Source: Tanytarsus gracilentus
Lineage: Eukaryota > Arthropoda > Insecta > Diptera > Chironomidae
DNA: 64,000 nucleotides
Direction: 5' to 3'
Assembly (NCBI GenBank): GCA_038502055.1
Contig: JAXRKN010000033.1
Span: forward strand, 496,001-560,000
Every line of letters starts with the position of its first letter. Position 1 is the first letter of the stretch. The notes beneath the pieces are model-generated. The model did not search any database. It was given only the letters and a program-made list of their open reading frames with translations, and was not told where the DNA came from. Of the stretch, positions 13,401-25,475 are shown piece by piece. Position numbers and translations under genes: made by a program.

Positions 13401-16400
13401 AAGAACAAAAAAGTAATTTTTCATCTTCCTTTGCTCCCTAGAAAAAAAGGCGTTCATTTTTGTAACAATGGCAATAAAAATATCATCATAAAAATGACTC
13501 ATGGCTCAACACACAAAGACATAACCCGGAGATTTGCAACTTTCGAGAGAGCAAAAAAATTTCGGATAAATTTCGCTCACGAACTCTACTGAGAGACTGT
13601 CACTTTACACACATGAGTCACGTAGCGAGAGTGACTTTATCATCATCAACATGTCGCAATCTGTTAAAACAGCAACAACGAGATATGCCGCTTTTTGCGT
13701 CTGCAATTTAGGGCGTGTAGAGTTACAATGCACTCGGATAGTTGAAGAAAATGGAAAATTTTCAATTAACAACTTCTAGGGGATGTGGTTGATGGTGTGG
13801 AGTATATGAAGATGTGCTGTGTGAAAGATATTTATGATATGTCACATAAATATTTGCAAATTTGCAGTAAAATTCCACTCGTGCAGGTTTGTGGAATTTA
13901 AATGTTTGAACTCACGTCTTTAACATCTCTTTTTAAAGCTTAAACGTGTGACTTTATGAATTTTGTTACTTTCAAGGGGTCGAGAATGAATCAAATTTTA
14001 AAAGCAGTTTAATGATGTCAAAAAAATTGTTAAATTTAATGCCCTCAAATTTTAATATTAAATGTCTGCAAAATGACAAATTTTTATCGACAATGACACA
14101 AAAAAGGGATCACAAAGGACAAAGTCGTTAAACCGATTATCCAGAATGTTTCCAATCAACACAATGCGCGAGTGGCATTCGATGAGGAGGAGGAGAGGAA
14201 AAAGTTCAAAAAACTGATGACAAAAAGGGTCAATTGCTTTCAATAAGACATAAATAAATTCGAAAAATTCGCAGATCGTGCCCACTATCGTGTGATTGCC
14301 TTCTTGAAGCGAGAGAGAGAGAGCCTGGCAGCAGAAGAGAGGTCATAATTCAAATAAATTGTATATTGGATATAACATTAACATCCAATTTGAAAGTGCC
14401 TTGCCATATACGCGAACCCGCCTCGAACTTTTTTTTTGGTTTGGGGGCAATCCCAAAAATGCATTGCACACCATAAATAAATTTTTGTGATTTTAATCCC
14501 TTCAAGTTGCTATTTTTCTCTCTCTCACACAGTTCACAATACACATTTAGTGTGTGCTCGCTGGCAGTTTGTGTCGCTAGCAGATATTCTAGTTATCAGC
14601 TTTATGGCATACAGAAAAAGCATTTTATGAGCGAACAAATGGCCTTTTGCGATGTGGAAAAAATTCATTGCTTGCGTATACTTATGTGTGTTTGTATTTA
14701 TAGCCATTTTCTCTCTATCTCATTTCTAATGTGAAAAAGTTTCAGCTGCTCATTCTTTAGTTCAACATCTGGTTTCATTTCTATACACTCGCTTCTCCTT
14801 TTTTTTTGATAAATAAATGTGTTTTGGCATCCAACAAACTTTCGTACACTCTCATGTGATGGTCCTTTTCACATTTATTTTGGTGAGAGAGGAAAAATTA
14901 CCCCCCATAGCCATCATACTTCACACTGACTCGAACAATTTATGCTGAAATATATTTTCCTCCTTTTCACACTACTTATTGCTTATGTGCATGTCATAAA
15001 ATGTTTTCTCAGCCTTTTCTCACCATAAAGTCTCGACGGATGAAGGACATGTTGCAAAAATGAAAAATTATTTCAAAAATTTATGTTAAGAAAGTTATTA
15101 AACATTTTTTGATATTTTATAAAAAAAATTAAAAATTAAAATTTTAGTTTTTTCAACCTCTCACTCCTCCAATTTCACACATGTGTGTGCATAGTTACAA
15201 ACATCGAGTACAAAAACAAACATTCAAAAGAGAAAATCTACATTTTAGGAGAGAAAAGCATATTGTGGAAAGCTTTTTACGATAATTAAATTAAGTTTCA
15301 GTGTACTAGAACATGTGTATGTGTCTTGAAAGTTTTATGTGTGAAATATGACTTTATGCTTTTTATTCTCCTTTTTGCGTGTATCCGATTGTGTAAAATC
15401 AGAGAATAGACAAGAAAAAAATTATTTACTACCCATGTGGTTTTGACTTTTACAGGGCAGTTTTTTTTCGATGTGAGAGATTTAGTGGAGTGAGTTTGAA
15501 TAATTTGGTGAGGGAAAAATAGAAAATGGACGAACTTAAGCAGAATTTTATACTTAAAATACTAAAATTTTTAACCATCGAATATTAAAATAAAATTAAT
15601 TTAAATAAATTTAAGTTTCAAAATTTTATTAATTCATCAAAAGTTATTTTTTTATTCCTAAAAAATCATTTTACTTCCTCGTTTTCAAATCAATAAAGAT
15701 TTCACCAACACTTTTCGTTTTATCCCTCACCCATCCGACTTTATATATGAACGAATTTTGAAACATAAAACAACCACAGAAAGCAGATAATAAAAAGCAT
15801 TTTTGCCTCAGCCAAAGCATCTTTACCTTTTCTCTCTCGAGCTCACAATTTTCCGGCAAAATAAGAGAAAACACAGAGCCAGCAAAAAAAATGTAGTGTT
15901 TATTTCAATTCTGGCTGTGTAAAGCAAAAACAACAACAACTATGACCTATCCTTCATCCTCCATACCTTCTCTTTCTCACTTCGAAGGGATAAAAAAGAG
16001 TTAATATAAACCACAAATTGTGTATTTGCCTTTGAATAGTGGAGTAAGTTAGGTATGTTTAGATGTGAGACAAAAAAATTTTTGGCAATTGGGTTCTCTA
16101 ACACAGCTCTTTGAGTTTTCTTTACCCTCTGCGTTGTTTACGTCCAAAATATTGACTTGTGTATGCTTTTTTATCTCAGAACACATAAAAACGATCGAGA
16201 GAAAGTAAAATGTTTATGAGCGAATGATGTGACGCTGGAAGCATCATGTTTTGCACCATAAAAAGAAGATGCGGTGAAGTTTTTTTTGGATTTATGGCAA
16301 CAATTTTTGAGAATTAAGCAAAGATTTTTGAATTTGTATCAAGGATTTTAAAAAATTAAAAAATATTTCCTGGATTAAAATTTAAATTTTCAGGATTTTA

Positions 16401-19400
16401 TTTTCAAAGTTTTACATCAAAGGTTTACAAAATAAATCTTTTCCATATAAATTCAAGCTTGATAAAAAATTTATTTTCCACGAACATCACCAAAAAAAAT
16501 TCCAATACAATTTACCTTAGATCCTTTAGTTTATCCCTTAAAAATGCTATTAAACCTTTTTTTCCGGTAAATATGTAAAAAAGCTTTCACTCTGTTTATT
16601 TTGGGAAAATTCCATACACCAAAAATCCTTAAGCTTTATTAAATCAGGGATAAATGTATGTTAAGCTCTTTGCATCCGGCAAACCCATAAAATTTTCTCT
16701 CCCATTTTTTCCATTCATCTCTGCCCAAGTCAACAACATGCACATTTTCTTCAACAGCTGTCAAAAAAAGTACCCAAAGAGAGAGAGAATAAGATGGAAA
16801 TTAACATAAATCTCTTCCCTGGTTATATTTCTATAAACATAAACAAGTTAACATCTCTTCTCGTTAGTGACTTATAGCTACGGCTTTTGCTGACATCATT
16901 CGGCAATGGTGCTGTGAAAAAAAGAAGCTGTGGAAGAAAATTAATGCACGAACAGCGAGTGAGAGAGATGGAATGGTATTAACATAATTTCTTCTACTTG
17001 TCGCTGCACAACATTATGTAAGTCATACATAGAAAAGCTCTGCTTAACGCAGACGGATTCATTCATCACTTTAATGGCCCCCCTCATCTCAACAAATATC
17101 ATACATATTGACACAATGACGTCACTGTGTGTATATTTTTCCATATCCGCAATTTTTATTCCTCGTCATGTGCAAAATGATGAGATTGCGAAAAATCTCC
17201 TCCATTTTTTCCATTAAGAGAATTTCCTCTCTTTTTTTCCTCCCGGTGAACATACAAATAAAATATAAAATGATTGATACGCCTGCCAATGACCTTTTTA
17301 CATGAGATTTTCACTCTGAATGTACCAAACAAATTGAGGTCTTAATGGGTTGTCGACAAAGTTCCACTCACACTTCTTTCTCTATTCTGTCTCTCGAAGC
17401 CTTCACGTCACTCCAAGCGATACGTGTCGAGTAAACAAAAGAGGGTGAGAATTAAATCCTTGATATCTTTTGAAGGTTACTTACACATGGCATGAGATAG
17501 AATCACATTGACACTGTTAACTTTTATTTAAGATTAATTCAATTTCTAATTTTTAGGGTTCAAATTATTTTTTAAAAAATACAAAAGCTCTTTTGTACAT
17601 TTATTATTTTTCTCTCTATTTAAATAACCCTTAAAAGTCTTTTAATCATCTTTTCACTGACAGATATTTTTTCTGTTATCAAAACCCCATGACGCCGCCT
17701 CGAGTTCGTTTTGCGTAAAAACAATAGCACAAGGAGCAAAAGAAAGGGAGCGCATTGAAAGGATTCAATAGCAGATGTTGGTAGTCAGGTAGAAATAGCT
17801 TTTTGTACCCACCCCTCAGTTAATTTAATTGCAAAAAGGCTTTAAAATTCGCGCTTAGGAGAGCACGAAAAAGATTATAATGAAGCAACTGTCGGTGACA
17901 TTTGAACTCGCTCTTTTCTCACTCTATTGTCACCATCATCTTCATTTTCATTAGCTTCTCGAGACCAAGGTGAGATGAGCTGATTTGCATCGTTTTCCTC
18001 GAGTCGAGATATAAAAATAATCTTTCACATAAAAAAGGTAGAGAATCTTGTGCGGTTGAGATTAGAAAGGAATTTAACCCTCAAAAAACTTTGAATGAAA
18101 TTTAAATAGAATTTCCGGGCGAGTCGCATAAAATATTTTCGAAAATAAACTCCGTAAATGTCAACCAACCATTGATGGATGCTCGGTGAGGAAAGAAAAT
18201 GGAAGGGATCGGAAAATTTATCTAGGGCACAAAGTGAGCCATATACACATATACAAAATACCAAAAACAACAACAACTAACCGATAAAATATTGGCAATT
18301 TAAAATTGAATTGTTTCCATGCCAATGTTGGATCTCTCGACGGCTCTCTCTATTTTTAGCATTTGAATGGAAATCAAATTGATTTTGTAACTCTGTAGCA
18401 AGATGAAAATCGAGTTATTATGGGGGTTTATTTTGTGATGATCAACAATTTTGTAAACAACTAAAATTTTCTAAATTAAAATATTATTTAACTTCAGCCT
18501 TTAACATAAATTTCCTTCCAGCTTGCTCGTATAAAATTTAAAGCCACCCTTTAAAAAGTAAAACCCTTTCAGAATTTAGATTAGATTGCATCTTTTATAT
18601 GTGCACATGACAGTATTACATTATCATCATGGATGCGTACGAAAGCTCCTGGAACATTCATCCATCACTGAAGCTATTTTTATCACTCTATCTCGATAGA
18701 CACAACAGAACTGAAATTGTTTTGTAAATAACCTACATTGATGGAATTAATCAAATTCGCAATGTGATGATAACAATATAGCACATGATGAACATTGGAA
18801 GCATGTTGCTGAAATGTTCCCTCAATGCATGTACGACACTACTTACAGTGAAGCGATTTTTATGTCATCATTCACGAAAAATCGGAATTTTTCAAAAAAA
18901 GTGAGCTCTAACTTTGTAAACATTTACTTTTACCAAACAAAATGACCCAATTTACTTTTCCACGAGGCCCATGACAGTCAATGACGACAAAAAAGAGTAC
19001 GAGAAGACATAAAAAAAATATGAAGAGAACTGCCGCGCGTAAAGAGAGAGTAAAACGAGTCGATGTCGACGCTCTATGAATTTTAATTTCAATCATAATA
19101 TGCTACATGCCAGGGATTTAGAACCCATCGAATTTCGCTTACATGCTTCTCTCCATTTTCCAACACGATACAACCTTTTTTTGCACCCTTTACGAGAAGA
19201 CGCATAGGTTAATTTAATAGCGGCAAAATCCTCAATTGGGCATATATTCGAACGCAATATAGCATACATAAGACCATGGTGATGAGAGGAAATTTTGTAT
19301 GGATAAAAACGTGAATAAGGGAAAATCCTTTGAAATTAAATTTCCTCGCTCGTCTTCCAGCTCAATGCAAGTTGGGTGAATGAACTGATGTAATGTAGTA

Positions 19401-22400
19401 AAAATTTAAATTTTTTGTAGTTTGCGTTTAGTAATAAATTAATCTAAAACTGTGTGCAAAAAATATTAAAATAAATTTAAATTGAGTCATAAAAACTTTT
19501 ATAAATTTTAAAAATAAAATCAATGAAAACTGATATTTTACAACAAAATCATCTCACACGAGTTAAACGGTGCTCTCCGATAAAATCGCTTGCTCTTTGC
19601 ACATAATTGTGGTATGTGATATAGTTTTAAAGGACTGCGAATAAAATTCTTAAAAGATGGCAGCGTTAACGAGCGCAAATGGCAATACACAGAGCCATAA
19701 ACGGGAGAATCACAATCTCATTTCGTAACCGCTATTCGAGAAATTTACAATTTTCAACTAGTGAGGTGAAAGATGTTCAATATGGAGGGAATTGCATATG
19801 CGGTAGTTTTGTGTCTAGGTTTAGAAACTTAAGTTTTCAAGAAATAAATGTTAAAGAAATTATCAAAATTCAATGCCCATCCCTAGATCACCATTATTTT
19901 CCTTGTTGCATAACAAAAAGCAACAAATAAATGTCTTTTATATTGATACGTGCCACAATATGAGTCAGCAAGTGCTTTCGTAATTTTTCAATTGTAGCCA
20001 ATTTGAAAATCTTCTTTTGCAAAAACGTTGAGCAAAATAAAATTTTTTATTTTCAGACAGTTTGAAAGTGAAATTTGTGTATTCACTAATAAAATAGTGA
20101 GAGTAATTTGCACCTCACGGTTGTCTGCGCAGCAATAAATAGTTGGCTGCTTATAGAGTGCCACTTGAGAGTGCGGCGTTTAATATTCGACCATAAGGTG
20201 TGGTAAAACCAAAATCATTGCAAAATATTACAGTGCGGTTGATTTTACACATGGGGAAATGTTTAATGGAAATATTTATGACGACAACGTTAGAAAATCG
20301 AGGCTGAGTGCTGGAAGCGCAGAGATAATTATTAAAATTGATCATTGGGGATTTTATTTGAGTTGTGAGAAATTCTTTGCATCTTGAAGATAAATTGAGA
20401 TTTTTTTAAAAATATTTTACTCAAAATAAAATCACATTTAAATTATAAATTTGTTCTAAGCCATTTTCAGTGATAATACCATTAACCACCTTTACTTCAC
20501 CCTCTCTAAAAACCTCAAAAAATATTTTCGCATGCCATAAACTTTAATGAACATTTCTCTCATGCTCATATTCACAATGGGTCTTAAAGATTACCTTTTT
20601 AAGGCTGCCGCATTAAAACAAGCGGATTAAAAATCAAACAACCCAAGAGCGATAATGGCCGTCTTGAATCTTATTATTACACGCTCTTTTTTTAACGGAC
20701 AGAAGCGGAAAGAAATTTCTTTTTTTTCCGCTATGCGATAGAAGAAAATCTCCATAAAGCCGGTAAGGTACACAATAAAAAAACGAGCGACGGTAAATTT
20801 GTCTTAATTGCTGAGACTTTAAAATATTTCTTTAGAGCGCAATTAACTCAAAAACTGCCATCCGTAAAAATATTTTGGCTGACTTTTGATTCACTTTCTT
20901 TTACAGTCGTCATCATCTTCATCAAGGAGAAATGTCTTTTCATAGCACAGCTCGTGCGATCCACATAAAAAGTCAGAATGGAGTTATTTATTTTAATGAA
21001 ATGAAGACGGAGAATGAAAATTGTTAGCAGTAACAATCATCTATTCATCAAAGCTCGGAGAATATTCGTGCAAATTGCTCTCAATTTTTTTTCTCGTTTT
21101 TACGATGGTACTTTTTATATAGGGCGATAATAAATCTGCAGAGATTTAAATTGTTTTCATGGTTGATTCAATTTTGAAATATTTTTAAATACGTTAAATA
21201 TTTTTTGTATTTTCAACTGTCACAATTTAAATTCAAACTATTACAAAACCGTTAAAAATATTTTCTCAAATTTTAGTTAAAATTTAAAAAGTCTTGAGAA
21301 AATCTTTTAAACTCATCTTGAGGTTTCCAGATGTTCAACCCATCATCACCACATTTTATCGTTACATCACCGAATGTAACTTGACATTGCCACAATGGCA
21401 ATCAAAGTGTAATTGTTTGTTCAGTAATCAGCTGTTGTTTGGTTGAAGATGAAGATGATGATTATGTCAATTAGAAACAACAACCGAAAATGTTTTTTAA
21501 TGTTTGCTCTTCACTTTTTCTTTTTTTAAACACGTCATGACTCAGCGAGCGTGCCATTTACAGCTGTACTTCCTCACATATTCGAGTCTCTTTTTTTATT
21601 GCAATTGAAAGTGAAATTGCTTTTTCTTCTTTTTTTTAACGCCAACAACAACAATCAGCAATATCAAATTCCGCAGCAACTTATTGTTAAAATCTTTTCA
21701 GCCAAAAGTCATCGTTTGTCTGTTGTTCGGTGGTCTTTCCATTGTAATAGCACAAACGGCAGTTCCTATAAAAGTTTCTTCTTCTTTCACCTTTTTTCGC
21801 TGATGTTGCTCTCTCTCTCTCTCTCGCCACTTTTCAACGTTGGCTTATCGGCAATGATGTTTAAATCTCTCTGTAAGTTAGCTTTACATCTGCAGCATGT
21901 CTGCATAAGCCGATATCGAAAGTTGAAATTCGACTATGCGGCACACACGAGAATATATCCGTAAATTACGTAATGTCGAGTTGGGGAAGGTCAAGAGATT
22001 TGTCTTAAAGAAACTTTCCATCGTTTATGGGTTATGGTTGTGTGTCGATAAAAAGATGCATCGAAATGGATTTTGAAGTTTATCGAGTGGAAGAATTAAA
22101 ACATCATAAATTTAAATTTAACAACAAAATTTAACGGAAAATTTTAAATTTTTTAAATAAATTTAAATTTAAAACCTTAAAAATTTCTCACAGTTCATTT
22201 TTACGTAACCCAAATCTTATCAAAATCCGGTAATGATGCATGCCATACAAAACAAAAAGTGAAAGAAGGAAGAATAAGAAGCGAAGTGATGAAATACGAG
22301 ATTATGCTATTATTACACACATCGCTAACAGTGTCGCGGCTATCAATTAGATATGAAAGTTCGCATTGAGTAAAACAGGTAGCGATGTGGTGTGGCATCA

Positions 22401-25400
22401 TCTCGACTCACTCTCGTTTTCAATGGCACACAAATGAATTAAAGAGGAAAAGAGAGTGCGAAATAAAAAAAACTGTTGAACTTGAAATGGCTTTGGAAGT
22501 GAGAAAGAAAATTTTATTGCCAATAATCACAAAATCGCCTCTCTACACAAAATCATATGCAAATAATGGATATAAAATTAATAATAATGTTTCAATAATT
22601 GCGAATGAGCAGTTTAATGCCGGAAATGTCGCTCGCATCAATTATTGAACTTTCACCGATTACATCTGATTTTATTTGAGAGAGCTGCTTTTAGATTGAT
22701 TCGTTGAATTCAAATTGATTTAATTCATCTTTTTGAGAAAAAATTGAGCGATAATTTATCGACGATAAATTATAAAAATATCCTGGAATTTATGGAAATA
22801 AAATATTTGAATTGCTATTGAATACTTTTTAAGTTTTTTTTAAATATCTTTAAATAAATTATTTGAAAGTGCATAAAATTGATTTTATGACCATTGTAGT
22901 TGCTTTTCCTTTTTTGTGAATTGTAAATTTTTTTTTTGATTTCTTTAAACACTTTTACAAATTTATTGACACTTTTAAAAAATCCAGTGAAATTAATGAA
23001 ATTTTTTTCAGAGAATTTCATTCAAGAAATCTCAAAAAAAAATTAAAAACTTTCTGTATACAGCGGTAGTTCCTTGAATGGTTTTTAATTAAATATTTTT
23101 TTGGAACAGAAATTGAATCGATTTTTCGCGGGTAAATTCCCGAGTGAATTCCCAAGTAAACTACTATTTTTGCATTAAGTCAAATTGAAGCCAAATTAAA
23201 GCTTTTAAAGCCTAAATTTCCTGCGCAAAATTGATTGTTCCGAAATTAATTTCTCGCTCCCCTATTTTATACTCAAAAATTCCTCATTACTCTTCCCCAG
23301 TGCGTGAGTTTTAATTGCTTGCCACGAGCGGCGAACAAATCAATCGCGTTATATCGTGTACATATAAATTTGCGAGCGAGATGAGTCTCGAGAGACCTAA
23401 CAAAACTCGAGGAATATTGCTTCATTCTCGGGAATTTTAGGAGGAGTAAAATAAATTGTATAACGAAATAAATTTTCAGAAGCTTCTCAACGGCACTTGA
23501 GTGACGCAATTTATGTGCGCCAAAAAATTCATTTTAGAGCTGGAGTGAAAATGAGAGCACAATACAATGTATGAACAAATATTCAAGTATTTTCACAGCT
23601 TTCATTAGAATTTGTGTTTTTATTACTCGAAATTGAGTCGAACACGAAAGACGGCTTAGCAAAAAATTTTCGCGTGTTCATTATCTCGCTCACTTTTTTA
23701 TTTTTTCTTCTATACCACTCAGACAAGCACGCGATTATAAAATTTCTTTTGAAAAGAAATTGAAACTCAATTTCAACACCCACACACTCACGAGAAATTC
23801 ACTTTTCATGTTTAAAACTCTCTCGATGGCAAACAGTTTCAAAAAAAATATACCGATATGCAGTAACGGCGATGACATCAATATCGAACACATAAAGCGA
23901 GTCGGAATTTCCGCTGCAGAAAATAAAAACAACCAACTTACGTAACCGTTCGACACCAAAATTGGCCAGATTTATTTTTATTTTCATTATATTGCGAGCA
24001 TAAGACGAAAAAGAAGAAGCTCGATACTGACTCACACGAGATGTGTGTTATAAAATTCACTTAACGCAAACAGACGAGAGAAAGAAGCGAAATGAAAGAG
24101 AAATGACGACAACCTTGTGCTGTTGGCGCTATTGCTTAACTTTCTCAACGCGATCGTTAAGCTTTTCATTTCGGAATTGTTGAACTATCAGCGAAGGTTA
24201 GTTGTGGGTGTTTAAAACAAAATCAGAATATTCTTAAGTATTTTTTAAAAATTATTAAAATTTAACGGTTATTTTAAATTTAAATTTTATGGCTACACCA
24301 TATATTGTTTTCGATCTGGAGAGAAAACTCTCTTTGTCACCTGCTGCCCTCAAAAAGCCTTATTTCGATCTAGAACTTTTGGCACATGCAAGGCCATCGA
24401 ATTTCTGATCTATGTATGATACATGCTTGGACGATCCATTGGCCAGGTAGGGCAGGATCGTTAAAAGAGAGCTGTTACTTTCTCGGATCAGGGATCTCGG
24501 ATCTCGGATCTCGTCCGTAGTTTTTGTCGCAGGCCTAAGGCCACACGGTCACGGTTTCCTTCGATTTTTTTTTGATTCTGCTACTCTTGACTTAACTTTT
24601 GTGTTACTAGAAAATTCTCGCAGACGATTAAAGTTAGTTAAATTAAATAAATAAGTTTTTGGGAGAGAGAAACACGTGGTGAGATAAACACGTGGTGAGC
24701 GTAAGAAATTTTAAAGGGAGTAAAAATGAGAAATTTTTGGAGTGCATTTTATATGAGTCAATGATATTTCGGGATATTATTAACTTAAGGGTGCCTCGTT
24801 TCTAAAAATTTCTTTTTGCGTATTTGATAGGGGTGGTTTGTGGTCGAATTTCTTAGGGGGAATCCTTGTTTTTCATAAAAATTTTTTTTGCGTTTGATGG
24901 AGTTTCTGGGCATAGAAATATTATACCGGAATAGCATTCGGATGTTTTTATAAAATTCTTTTCTTATTTGAATGGGAGTTTTCGTCGGGTCGATAGAGAA
25001 ATTAATTAATTAACCAGGATGGTTCGTATTCTAAAATTATTTTGCTTGTTGATGGGGCTGTTATCGGGTTGATAGAATTATTAACTAAGGGGAATGCGTC
25101 GGGTTTATAAATTTATTTTTTGTTTGATTAGAGAAAGTATATACGTAAGGTGTGAAAAATTTTAATTATTTTATAGCGGAAAAAAGAACTGTATAATAAA
25201 ATAATCATGCTGCATACGGAAAGGGGGTTCTGGGGCTTTGAAAGAGAACAGTGAAACTGAGAACGCGGCGCACCGTTAATCTCTCACTTGTTTTAAAAAT
25301 TATTTTTGTCAACAATTTTTAAAAACATTAAAATTCACCATCAAAACTCTTTTTCGGCCACGTGATGAGACTTAATTTTTCTCGCATCTCGCATAAATCA

Positions 25401-25475
25401 CATTGTACGTAAAATTTAAATCGCATCCAAACACTCACCGACAAATAGAAATTTTAATCCTGTCATAATTCTCAT
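4464..25475 (-). CDS. Secreted CLIP-domain serine protease, CG7432/proclotting-enzyme-like, 11 coding exons
   Basis: Predicted trypsin-like protease of an extracellular zymogen cascade. Exons: 25439-25475, 8196-8267, 7778-8071, 6836-7213, 5817-6382, 5535-5724, 5214-5467, 5095-5112, 4802-4809 (or 4810), 4649-4741, 4464-4520; 655 aa if the penultimate micro-exon is read as 9 nt. Residues 1-25 form a signal peptide. A linker follows with an RVRR site and an Asp/Glu run. A CLIP domain has six Cys (275, 285, 291, 306, 316, 317). A Ser/Thr/Pro linker precedes IVGG (411), His455 in SAAHC, Asp510 in NDIA and Ser606 in GDSGGP. Asp600 in the 18-nt exon predicts cleavage after Arg/Lys. The start was chosen because its 37-nt exon joins in phase and completes a signal peptide. 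The domain resembles Drosophila CG7432 from memory; the exact orthologue is uncertain. The GDS exon is 1 nt short with canonical splice sites (see findings). Confidence 0.88.
11036..11510. repeat. Left part of a probable inserted repetitive element
   Basis: The sequence is less AT-biased than its surroundings and contains a short reiterated stretch of ACTTTCTC units near 11300-11338. It runs directly into the 120-bp tandem array, and its last 60 bases resemble a degraded end of the same unit. I see no transposase or reverse transcriptase frame and no clear terminal repeats, so the class is unknown. Confidence 0.4.
11511..11980. repeat. Tandem repeat, four units of about 120 bp
   Basis: Units start at 11511, 11631, 11750 and 11870, each opening with TATGGCTTCATG and ending near a GAGTGCCACTAATG motif. 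The period is 119-120 bp. Units differ by scattered substitutions and single-base indels, so the array is not freshly amplified. It sits in the giant protease intron and looks like a minisatellite or the tandem core of a non-autonomous mobile element. Confidence 0.9.
21809..21825. repeat. (CT)n microsatellite
   Basis: Short uninterrupted CT dinucleotide run within the protease first intron. A similar GA run lies near 14311-14322. Confidence 0.8.
24286..24660. repeat. Unclassified GC-richer island with ATCTCGG reiterations
   Basis: Its base composition is clearly different from the flanking intron, with a GGATCTC-type unit repeated about three times at 24482-24514. There is no coding frame. 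It could be a remnant of a mobile element; I cannot identify one. Confidence 0.4.
24770..25145. repeat. Degenerate G-rich tandem repeat, about five units of 70-85 bp
   Basis: Each unit combines a GGGG-containing segment, a T-rich stretch with TTTTGCGTTTGAT or a variant, and a segment like TCGGGTCGATAGAATTATTAAC. Units are strongly diverged, so the boundaries are approximate. It lies a few hundred bases inside intron 1, next to the signal-peptide exon of the protease gene. Confidence 0.5.

Larger units (their letters stand above)
8268..25438 (-). other. 17-kb first coding intron of the serine protease gene
   Basis: It lies between the signal-peptide exon and the next coding exon. The sequence is AT-rich with scattered short purine or pyrimidine runs. 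Open frames inside it, the longest being 137 codons at 21551-21964 plus, are low-complexity and match nothing I recognise. Apart from the two repeat regions listed separately I see no gene in it; nested small RNA genes or enhancers cannot be excluded by reading. Confidence 0.7.

Noticed and set aside
21551..21964. 137-codon plus-strand open frame in the protease intron
   Set aside because: Low-complexity Leu/Phe/Ser/Asn composition overlying pyrimidine-rich sequence, no homology recognised and no splice partners.
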